The notes under the pieces are model-generated. The model worked only from the letters and a program-made list of their open reading frames with translations, ran no database searches and was not told the origin of the DNA. From Cellulomonas sp. URHD0024 (GTDB lineage Bacteria; Actinomycetota; Actinomycetes; Actinomycetales; Cellulomonadaceae): 64,000 bases of DNA. This document shows positions 57,496 through 64,000 of this stretch, piece by piece; within the stretch, counting starts at the first letter, position 1; every line of letters begins with the position of its first letter. The translations under genes and the position numbers were made by a program. The stretch spans positions 497,741-561,740 of the forward strand of contig NZ_KE384505.1 in the NCBI RefSeq assembly GCF_000426185.1. The letters are read 5' to 3'.

Positions 57496-58755
57496 ATGGC
57501 CGCCATCACCATGAAGGATATCGTCAAGCAGTACGGCGACGGCTTCCTCGCCGTGAAGGGCGTCAGCCTTGACATCGCCGACGGCGAGTTCGTCATCCTC
57601 GTCGGCCCGTCAGGCTGCGGGAAGTCGACGCTGCTGCGCATGATCGTCGGCCTCGAGGACATCACCGCGGGCGAGATGACCATCGGTGGCAAGCGCGTGA
57701 ACGAGAAGGCCCCGCGAGACCGCAAGCTCGCGATGGTGTTCCAGAACTACGCCCTCTACCCACACCTGACCGTCTTCGAGAACATCGCCTTCCCGCTGCG
57801 GCTGCAGAAGGGCAAGTTCACCGAGGCGCAGATCAAGGAGAAGGTCGAGTTCGCGGCCCGGACCCTCGAGCTGCAGGACCACCTGGACCGCAAGCCCGCC
57901 AACCTCTCCGGCGGTCAGCGGCAACGCGTCGCGATGGGTCGCGCGATCGTCCGGGACGCCGAGGCGTTCCTCTTCGACGAGCCACTGTCCAACCTGGACG
58001 CCAAGCTGCGTGGCCAGATGCGCACCGAGATCGCCCGCATGCAGCGCAAGATGGGCACCACCACCGTCTACGTCACGCACGACCAGACCGAGGCGATGAC
58101 GCTGGGCGACCGGGTCGCCGTGCTCCGCAAGGGCGAGCTGCAGCAGGTGGCCAGCCCCCGCGGCCTGTACGAGCAGCCCAGGAACCTGTTCGTCGCCGGG
58201 TTCATCGGCTCGCCGCCCATGAACTTCCTCCCCGGTGAGGTGGTGGACGGGCGCTCCCTGCGGCTTCCCTTCGCCGACATCCCGCTGACGCCGGAGCTGT
58301 CGGCCAAGCTGCGCGGGAAGAGCCTCGTGATCGTCGGCCTGCGCCCCGAGCACTTCGAGGACGCGGCGCTCCTCGAGCCCGCCAAGCGCAGCCAGGGCGT
58401 GGAGTTCGCCGCACCCATCGACGTCACTGAGTGGCTGGGATCCGAGCTGTACGCCTACATCCCGTTCGACACCAACCCCGATGTGGCGGGCAAGCTCGAG
58501 GAGCTCGACCGCGACCTCGACGGCGAAGGGCTGCGCACCCAGCTGATCGTCGCGCTCGACTCCGAGAGCAAGATCCGTGACGGAGACCAGGCACCCCTCT
58601 GGTTCGACCCCGCGCGCGCCATGATCTTCGACCCGGAGTCCGGCGAGAACCTCACCTGGAACGCCGACGCGGCGCGCCGGATCGACGAGGAGAACGAAGC
58701 CGACCGCAAGGCCTCCCTGGAGCGAGCACACGCGCGCGAGGCGGCGAGCGCGTAG
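57496..58755 (+). CDS. Sugar ABC transporter ATP-binding protein (MsmK/UgpC/SugC family)
   Basis: A 419-residue ATPase. Walker A is GPSGCGKST near 38, the Q-loop is MVFQNYALYPHL, the signature is LSGGQRQRVAMGRAI, Walker B is AFLFDEPLSNLDAKLRG and the switch His is in VYVTHDQTEAM. Residues 240-395 form the OB-fold/TOBE regulatory domain (LPGEVVDGRSLRLP, GLRPEHFEDA). AAGGAGA lies 5 bases before the ATG. It is the last gene of the transporter operon, with a 37-base gap from the permease. It converges on the sugar kinase gene with 3 bases between stops and no terminator. Confidence 0.94.
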   Translation: MAAITMKDIVKQYGDGFLAVKGVSLDIADGEFVILVGPSGCGKSTLLRMIVGLEDITAGEMTIGGKRVNEKAPRDRKLAMVFQNYALYPHLTVFENIAFPLRLQKGKFTEAQIKEKVEFAARTLELQDHLDRKPANLSGGQRQRVAMGRAIVRDAEAFLFDEPLSNLDAKLRGQMRTEIARMQRKMGTTTVYVTHDQTEAMTLGDRVAVLRKGELQQVASPRGLYEQPRNLFVAGFIGSPPMNFLPGEVVDGRSLRLPFADIPLTPELSAKLRGKSLVIVGLRPEHFEDAALLEPAKRSQGVEFAAPIDVTEWLGSELYAYIPFDTNPDVAGKLEELDRDLDGEGLRTQLIVALDSESKIRDGDQAPLWFDPARAMIFDPESGENLTWNADAARRIDEENEADRKASLERAHAREAASA

Positions 58756-58758
58756 GCC

Positions 58759-59691
58759 TCAGATCAGCTCTCGCGCGAGCGGCGGGTTCGCGCCCGCGCG
58801 AGAGACCGTGATCGCGGCGATCCGCACGCAGCGTTCGAGCACCGTCTGGATCACCGCCGGTGAGGCGTCGGCCAGCGCCTGCCGACTCGCTGCGCCGAGC
58901 AGTCCGACGGACCACAGGCCGTCGATGAGGCCGCCCATGAAGGAGTCGCCCGCGCCGACCGTGTCGACGACATCGACCCTCAGGCCCGGGACGTGCAGGC
59001 GGGCGCCCGCCGACGTGCTGGCGAACGCGCCGTCGGGACCGTGCGTGACGACGACGAGCGACGGACCGGACCGGCTCCACTGCTCGGCGATCTCAGCCGG
59101 CGCGACGCCCGGGAGCAACCAGGCGAGGTCCTCGTCGCTGACCTTGACCACGTCGGAGAGCCGCACCAGCGCGTCGACGACGGGCAGCACGTCCGCCGGG
59201 GACCCCATGAGCATGGGCCGCAGGTTCGGGTCGTAGGTGATCGACGACGTCGGCTGGCTGCGGGCGATCAGGCGCTCGACCGCGGCGCCGCCGGGCTGCA
59301 GCACCGTGGCGATCGAGCCCGTGTGCACGACCAGCGGGCCACCTCCGGACTCGTCCCACGAGCTCGGCAGGTCCCATTCCAGGTCGAAGGAGTAGCTGGC
59401 GACCCCCTGCGCGTCGAGGTTCGCTGTGGCCACGGGCGTCCGGACCGCCCAGCGGTCGCCGGTCAGCACGTTCACGTTCGAGCGTCCGAGGTGCTCACGG
59501 ACCAGGTCCCCGTCGGCGTCCTCGCCGAGCCAGGTCAGCAGGTCGACCGAGCGGCCGAGCCTGCCGAGGCCGAGTGCGACGTTGGCCGGGCTGCCGCCGG
59601 GGTGTCGCTCGCGGGTCCCGTCAGGGCGGGCGACCTCGTCGATGAGTGCTTCCCCGACGACAAGTGCGCGATCGGTCGTTGCGGCGGTCAT
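58759..59691 (-). CDS. PfkB family carbohydrate kinase (fructokinase-like)
   Basis: A 310-residue ribokinase-family sugar kinase. The N-terminal signature is PGGSPANVALGLGRLG and the C-terminal signature with the catalytic Asp is VDVVDTVGAGDSFMGGL. The substrate-binding region with VVGEALIDEV resembles fructokinases, but the sugar cannot be fixed. The ATG has GAGGAG 5 bases upstream and overlaps the xseB stop (TGATG). Facing the sugar transporter operon, it may phosphorylate a product of the imported sugar. Confidence 0.9.
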   Translation of the reverse strand: MTAATTDRALVVGEALIDEVARPDGTRERHPGGSPANVALGLGRLGRSVDLLTWLGEDADGDLVREHLGRSNVNVLTGDRWAVRTPVATANLDAQGVASYSFDLEWDLPSSWDESGGGPLVVHTGSIATVLQPGGAAVERLIARSQPTSSITYDPNLRPMLMGSPADVLPVVDALVRLSDVVKVSDEDLAWLLPGVAPAEIAEQWSRSGPSLVVVTHGPDGAFASTSAGARLHVPGLRVDVVDTVGAGDSFMGGLIDGLWSVGLLGAASRQALADASPAVIQTVLERCVRIAAITVSRAGANPPLARELI

Positions 59692-59981
59692 CACTGCTCC
59701 TCGATGTCGTCCGGGCCGATCTGCGTGCCGAGCCCGGCTGGGTCGCTCGCGTCGGCCGGGGCGGTGTCCTTCGTCCGTACGGCACTGAGTCGCTGCCGCG
59801 CGCCGTCCAACCACTCTTGGCACCGGGCGGCCAACGCCTCCCCGCGCTCCCAGAGCACGAGGGACTCCTCGAGAGTCTGCGCACCGGCCTCGAGCCGGGC
59901 GACGACCGACACGAGCTCGTCGCGAGCCTGCTCGTAGCCGAGCTCGTTCACGTCAGCGTTCGGAGTGGTCGCCTTCGGCAT
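59691..59981 (-). CDS. xseB: Exodeoxyribonuclease VII small subunit
   Basis: A 96-residue small subunit of the single-strand exonuclease. The core is [20 protein letters not shown], then [22 protein letters not shown], a two-helix pattern typical of XseB. The C-terminal acidic tail is longer than usual. The ATG has no strong ribosome site. The gene lies 214 bases after xseA, which is wider than the usual overlap, and overlaps the sugar kinase start by 1 base. Confidence 0.93.
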   Translation of the reverse strand: MPKATTPNADVNELGYEQARDELVSVVARLEAGAQTLEESLVLWERGEALAARCQEWLDGARQRLSAVRTKDTAPADASDPAGLGTQIGPDDIEEQ

Positions 59982-60195
59982 GAGGACAGTCAACCAGCAC
60001 CGACCCACGCGGGCCTGACGCTGTCCGCGTGACGGGGTCCGCGTCCGCGAGCCGCACCATCGTCGGGCGGGACGGGTCGGCGCAGGCCGTGCAGGCGGCC
60101 CGCTCCTGACTGGGGGCTGCTCACTGGACCGCACTGTTCGCCTGGCTCGCCCCAGCAGTCGGCCGTCCGCGCGTAAGACCGCGTCGGCCGCGTTC

Positions 60196-61455
60196 TCAGG
60201 CCGACGTCGCCGTGGCGGTGAGCTCGCCGCGGGCGACCCGCACCCGGAGCTCGTCGCCCGCGGTGACCTCGGCGGGGTCGCGGACGACGTGCCCGTTCGT
60301 CGCCTGCACCACGGCGTAGCCGCGCTCGAGCGTGGCCGCCGGCGAGAGAGCCCGAACCTGCGCGGCGAGACCGACGACCTCGGCCAGCCCGTGCACCAGG
60401 CCGGAGTGCAGGGCACGCCGCCCGCCCTCGCGGAGGGCCGCGACACGGTGCTCGTGCTGGTCGACGAGGGTGCTCGGGCTCCGCAGCACGGGCCGGCTGC
60501 GGAGCTGCTCGAGGGCCGCCTGGTCGCGCTGCACCCGGCCTGTCAGGGCTGCCCTGGCCCGCAGACGTGCCTGCGAGATCCGTGACCGCTCCTCGCCGAC
60601 GTCGGGCACGATCCGCTTCGCCGCGTCCGTCGGCGTCGACGCGCGGAAGTCGGCCACCAGGTCGAGCAGCGGCGTGTCGAGATGGTGCCCGATCGCGCTC
60701 ACGAGCGGGGTCCGGCAGGACGCCGCGACGCGGACCAGCGCCTCGTTGCTGAACGGGAGCAGATCCTCGAACGAACCGCCGCCGCGCGCGACGACGATCA
60801 CGTCGACACGCGGGTCCGCGTCGAGCTCGGTGATGGCGGCGCTGACCTCAGGCACCGCCCGCGGGCCCTGCACGGTCACGCGCCGGATCTCGAAGTCGAC
60901 CGCCGCCCAGCGGGCCCGCGCATTCGACACCACGTCGTGCTCCGCATCCCCTTGCTGCGCGACGATCAGCCCGACGGTACGCGGCAGGAACGGCAGGTCG
61001 CGCTTGCGGCTGGGCTCGAACAGGCCCTCCGCCGCGAGGATGCCCTTGAGGTGCTCGATGCGGGCCAGCAGCTCGCCGAGCCCGACGAGCCGGACGTCGT
61101 CGGCCGCGAACGTCAGCGTGCCCTTCTTGGCGTGGAACTGCGGTCGCGCGTGGACGACGAGGTGGGCGCCGTCGGAGACCTTGTCCGCCAGCGGGCGCAT
61201 GGACGCCGCCGGGACGGTGACGGACAGGGACATGTCGAGGTCGGTGTCCCGGAGCGTGAGGAAGTACAGGGTGTTCCACCGTTTGAGGTTGAGCACCTGG
61301 CCCTCCACCCAGACCGGCGGCATCTTCGCGACGTAGTCGGCGATCTTGGGAGCCAGGTGCCGCACGGGCCAGGGCCGCTCCGGTGTGGTGTCGGCGGCCT
61401 TGAGAGGCCGGGGCCCCGAGCTCACGGGTGTACTGATGACCGGCTCGCTGCTCAC
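60196..61455 (-). CDS. xseA: Exodeoxyribonuclease VII large subunit
   Basis: Catalytic subunit of exonuclease VII, 419 residues. The N-terminal OB-fold (about 30-130) starts [15 protein letters not shown] and includes [12 protein letters not shown]. The catalytic domain holds [22 protein letters not shown] (conserved Asp/Glu and Gly) and [20 protein letters not shown]. Helical C-terminal segments follow, then the typical ERGYAVVQ motif near 360. The GTG start ([11 protein letters not shown]) has a GGGGGC upstream. No stop-coupled xseB follows directly. It diverges from ispH. Confidence 0.95.
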   Translation of the reverse strand: MSSEPVISTPVSSGPRPLKAADTTPERPWPVRHLAPKIADYVAKMPPVWVEGQVLNLKRWNTLYFLTLRDTDLDMSLSVTVPAASMRPLADKVSDGAHLVVHARPQFHAKKGTLTFAADDVRLVGLGELLARIEHLKGILAAEGLFEPSRKRDLPFLPRTVGLIVAQQGDAEHDVVSNARARWAAVDFEIRRVTVQGPRAVPEVSAAITELDADPRVDVIVVARGGGSFEDLLPFSNEALVRVAASCRTPLVSAIGHHLDTPLLDLVADFRASTPTDAAKRIVPDVGEERSRISQARLRARAALTGRVQRDQAALEQLRSRPVLRSPSTLVDQHEHRVAALREGGRRALHSGLVHGLAEVVGLAAQVRALSPAATLERGYAVVQATNGHVVRDPAEVTAGDELRVRVARGELTATATSA

Positions 61456-61874
61456 GCCCCCAGCCTGCCCCATGCGACCCACATCCCGATTCCGGCCGGG
61501 AGCACCGGCCGCGACGACGACCCTGCCCGGGGACGAGCGAACCGTGGAGGATGGCTCCCGCCGGAGGCGACGGTTGCACTCGAGCGCCGTCCGCTGACGT
61601 TTCCGGGAGCGCGAACCTAGCGGCACGTGCGACGGGTGGTGGCTCCTGGGACAGCGGGTGCGCCACAGTGGTCCACCCCTGTCACAGGCGCCGCTAGGGC
61701 GGCACGGTCGGCGGTGTCCTGACCGCCGTCGCGCCGGTGAACCCGTCGTGCGGCCGGCCCACCACCAGCGCGCACGGGCCGGGCCGTGGGCGTGTGGTGG
61801 AGGTCGCGTGGTCATCCTGGCGGTGACGGGCACCGCCCGGAGGTCGCGACGTGCGGCCGAACTAGACTCGCCGG
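61456..61874. other. Divergent intergenic region between xseA and ispH
   Basis: These 419 bases contain no convincing coding frame: open frames on the minus strand are rich in Arg, Ser and Pro without coherent domains. Promoters for both genes must lie here; only the ispH -10 box is clear. I see no RNA gene and no large inverted repeat. Confidence 0.5.
61864..61869 (+). promoter_or_regulatory. -10 box of a leaderless ispH transcript
   Basis: TAGACT lies 5 bases before the ispH GTG and there is no ribosome site, so transcription should start at about the start codon. A -35 match was not found. Confidence 0.55.
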
Positions 61875-62903
61875 GTGACCACCTCCACGTCCGCCACCGG
61901 CAAGCGCGTACTCCTGGCTGCTCCGCGTGGGTACTGCGCCGGCGTCGACCGGGCCGTCGTCGCCGTCGAGAAGGCGCTCGAGCACTACGGCGCCCCGGTC
62001 TACGTGCGCAAGGAGATCGTGCACAACAAGTACGTGGTCGAGACGTTGGCAGCGCGTGGCGCCATCTTCGTCAACGAGACCGACGAGGTGCCCGAGGGTG
62101 CCCGCGTGGTGTTCTCCGCGCACGGCGTCTCGCCGGCGGTGCACGCCGCAGCAGCCGAGCGCTCGTTGCAGACGATCGACGCCACCTGCCCGCTGGTCAC
62201 CAAGGTGCACAAGGAAGCCGTGCGTTTCGCGGCCGAGGACTACGACATCCTGCTGATCGGGCACGACGGTCACGAGGAGGTCGAGGGCACCTACGGGGAG
62301 GCACCCGACCACATCCAGGTCGTCGACTCTCCGGACGCGGTCGCCGGTCTCGAGGTGCGTGACCCCGACCGCCTGATCTGGATCTCGCAGACCACCCTGT
62401 CCGTCGACGAGACGATGGAGACCGTCCGCCGGTTGCGCGAGCGGTTCCCCAACCTGCAGGACCCGCCCAGCGACGACATCTGCTACGCCACCCAGAACCG
62501 TCAGGTGGCCGTGAAGAAGCTTGCCCCTGCCTGCGACGTGGTGATCACGGTCGGCTCGGCGAACTCCTCCAACTCGGTCCGGCTGGTCGAGGTCGCTCTC
62601 GACGCCGGCGCCCGCAGCTCCTACCGCGTGGACTCCGCGGCCGAGATCGACCCTGCCTGGCTCGACGGCGCGGCGACCGTGGGCGTCACGTCAGGCGCTT
62701 CGGTGCCGGAGATCCTGGTCCGCGACGTGCTTGCCCTGCTCGCCGAGCACGGCTTCGACACCGTCGAGGAGGTGCGGACGGCCACCGAGGACCTGATGTT
62801 CTCGCTGCCCCGCGAGCTCCGTGCGGACCTCAAGGCGGCGGGCACCCCGGTGGCCAGCCCCCGCCGCGACGGCCGCCGCTCCCTGGACGTCCAGCCAGTT
62901 TGA
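61875..62903 (+). CDS. ispH: 4-hydroxy-3-methylbut-2-enyl diphosphate reductase
   Basis: Last enzyme of the MEP isoprenoid pathway, making IPP and DMAPP. It is 342 residues with a 4Fe-4S cluster held by three cysteines, in [25 protein letters not shown] and CDVVITVG. The HPDH-like substrate residues in SAHGVSP and the [11 protein letters not shown] segment are also present, as is [11 protein letters not shown]. The GTG start gives [20 protein letters not shown]. Its product feeds the cis-prenyltransferase at 45.1 kb. Confidence 0.96.
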   Translation: MTTSTSATGKRVLLAAPRGYCAGVDRAVVAVEKALEHYGAPVYVRKEIVHNKYVVETLAARGAIFVNETDEVPEGARVVFSAHGVSPAVHAAAAERSLQTIDATCPLVTKVHKEAVRFAAEDYDILLIGHDGHEEVEGTYGEAPDHIQVVDSPDAVAGLEVRDPDRLIWISQTTLSVDETMETVRRLRERFPNLQDPPSDDICYATQNRQVAVKKLAPACDVVITVGSANSSNSVRLVEVALDAGARSSYRVDSAAEIDPAWLDGAATVGVTSGASVPEILVRDVLALLAEHGFDTVEEVRTATEDLMFSLPRELRADLKAAGTPVASPRRDGRRSLDVQPV

Positions 62904-62966
62904 GCCGACGCGCCCGGCGCCGTGAGTGCCCGGTCCAGCGCGACGCCTCGGGCACGGTCGTCCGCG

Positions 62967-63033
62967 GGCCGGGACCCTTCCGCGGCGAGCCTGCGGCGGC
63001 AACCCCCCGGCCGGGACCCTTCCGCGGCGAGCC
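62967..63033. repeat. Direct repeat of 25 bp with 42-bp period
   Basis: GGCCGGGACCCTTCCGCGGC begins identical 25-base copies at 62967-62991 and 63009-63033. A degenerate third copy lies near 63047-63071. The array fills the gap between ispH and the convergent rmuC gene. Confidence 0.88.
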
Positions 63034-63094
63034 CGCGGCGAGCCCGCGGCGGGAACCCTCGGCCGGGAGCCTGTGGCGACCGAGCGGCGGCTGG

Positions 63095-64000
63095 TCAGGC
63101 GCTCGATGCGTCGGCCGATCCGCCTGCGTCGCCGTCACGAACGGCCCGCTCCGCACGGAGCGCTCGTTCGTCGCGTTCCGCCCGACCGTCGAACAGGACC
63201 ACGTGCTCGTCCGGGGATACCTGCGCCTCGGCCGGTGCCACCAGCTCGGGGGCGCTCACGCTCGACAGGCGCGGGTTGGCGGGCTCGGGCATCGGTAGGT
63301 CACCGTCCACGACGTTCAGCTCAGCGAACCGACGGGCGCTGACCAGGACGCGGTTCTCCAGCGACGACACGGTCTGGTTGTACGCCCCGGCGGCGGAGTC
63401 GATGGCACGACCCAGCCGAGCAAGGTGCGCGCCCATCGTCGCGAGCCGGCCGTGCAGCTCCTTTCCCAGAGTGAGCACCGCCTGCGCATTGGTGGCGAGC
63501 GCGTCCTGGCGCCACGCATAGGAGACGGTGCGCAGCAGGGCGAGCAGGGTCATGGGCGTGGCGATGACCACGTTGCGCTCGAACGCGTACTCCATCAGGA
63601 GCGGATCCTGCTCGGCGGCGGCACCCAGGAACGACTCGGCCGGCACGAACATGACGACGAACTCCGGCGCCGGGGCGAACTGGTCCCAGTAGCGCTTGCT
63701 CGCCAGGTCGTCCACGTGCGAGCGCACGTGCCGGGCGTGTGCCGCGAGCCGGTCCGCTCGAACCGACTCGTCGGTCGTCTGCGCGGCGTCGAGGAAGCCC
63801 AGGAACGCGACCTTGGCGTCGACGACGACGTTCTTGCCCCCGGCGAGCCGGACCACCATGTCCGGCCGGAGCAGCCCGTCGTCGGTGCGGACCTGCGCCT
63901 GCTCGACGAAGTCCACGTGCGGGAGCATCCCGGCCGCCTCGACGACCCGCCGCAGCTGCACCTCGCCCCAACGGCCACGCACCTGCGACGACCGCAAGGC
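63095..64000 (-). CDS. rmuC: DNA recombination protein RmuC (5' end outside the window)
   Basis: C-terminal 301 residues of RmuC, a PD-(D/E)XK-like nuclease-fold protein that limits inversions at repeats. Visible features: LRSSQVRGRWGEVQLRRVVE, RPDMVVRLAGGKNVVVDAKV (Asp, then Asp-x-Lys as catalytic residues), DQFAPAPEFVVMFVPAE and ATPMTLLALLRTVSYAWRQ. The N-terminal membrane and coiled-coil part lies beyond position 64000. The C-terminus is an Ala/Asp/Glu-rich tail. The gene converges on ispH. Confidence 0.94.
   Translation of the reverse strand, partial: ALRSSQVRGRWGEVQLRRVVEAAGMLPHVDFVEQAQVRTDDGLLRPDMVVRLAGGKNVVVDAKVAFLGFLDAAQTTDESVRADRLAAHARHVRSHVDDLASKRYWDQFAPAPEFVVMFVPAESFLGAAAEQDPLLMEYAFERNVVIATPMTLLALLRTVSYAWRQDALATNAQAVLTLGKELHGRLATMGAHLARLGRAIDSAAGAYNQTVSSLENRVLVSARRFAELNVVDGDLPMPEPANPRLSSVSAPELVAPAEAQVSPDEHVVLFDGRAERDERALRAERAVRDGDAGGSADASSA

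Noticed and set aside
62926-63342. Plus-strand open frame with repeated PAGTLPRRA-like units after ispH
   Set aside because: It arises from the 42-bp non-coding repeats and then runs antisense to rmuC.

Overview
The window is chromosomal DNA of a very GC-rich actinobacterium, most likely a member of the Micrococcales close to Cellulomonas. This is inferred from gene content: mycothiol S-conjugate amidase, the order enolase - DivIC/FtsB-like - DUF501 - Ppx, a DUF4307 protein, an extreme G/C bias at third codon positions, and many GTG starts and 4-bp gene overlaps. I see no insertion sequence, integrase, phage gene, CRISPR array or rRNA. Most of the window is ordinary housekeeping and regulatory content.

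Region by region. 0-8.4 kb (surface and envelope): a giant secreted multidomain alkaline phosphatase, then a coupled pair of glycosyltransferases (GT2-GtrA and a GT-C membrane enzyme). 8.5-20.5 kb: mfd, a SurA_N-like lipoprotein, mazG, the transhydrogenase genes pntA-pntB, eno, a DivIC/FtsB-like gene, DUF501 and ppx, with a tandem hairpin repeat before ppx. 20.6-24 kb: a PadR regulator overlapping a membrane-protein gene broken by two nonsense codons, a type II NADH dehydrogenase, and a tRNA with a UAA anticodon. 24-38 kb: a small membrane protein, a siderophore-interacting reductase, an ABC exporter, a Bax-inhibitor-like protein, cystathionine beta-synthase, a TetR/hydrolase pair with a clear operator, an FKBP, a MerR/transglutaminase pair with a clear operator, an alditol oxidase-like enzyme, a CPBP-like membrane protein and MsrA. 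37.2-41 kb: cystathionine gamma-synthase, an AI-2E family membrane protein and threonine dehydratase as a tightly overlapping run, convergent with greA. 41.5-48 kb: DUF4307 diverging from mca, two small genes, a nitrilase-family amidase, hemolysin III, a cis-prenyltransferase, a 52-codon small ORF, PhoH and a TM2 protein. 48-51.7 kb: MarR/methyltransferase and PadR/MFS-exporter modules with palindromic operators. 51.7-64 kb: fumC, DUF2087, carbonic anhydrase, a sugar ABC transporter (binding lipoprotein, two permeases, ATPase), a PfkB sugar kinase, xseB, xseA, ispH and the start of rmuC.

How the genes work together. Cystathionine beta-synthase and gamma-synthase are about 7 kb apart and together could serve transsulfuration. 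Threonine dehydratase feeds isoleucine synthesis. PntAB, the NADH dehydrogenase and fumarase belong to central redox metabolism. The sugar ABC genes form one coupled operon facing a sugar kinase, which suggests uptake and phosphorylation of a sugar. Several regulators sit beside recognisable inverted-repeat operators that overlap promoter-like boxes (TetR at 31.45 kb, MerR at 32.84 kb, MarR at 48.66 kb, PadR at 49.3 kb), so their target genes can be proposed from sequence alone. I did not find a clearly new multi-gene system. The best leads are the alkaline phosphatase fusion, the unusual tRNA, the doubly nonsense-mutated membrane gene, the hairpin repeat, the small ORF before phoH and the MerR-transglutaminase module.
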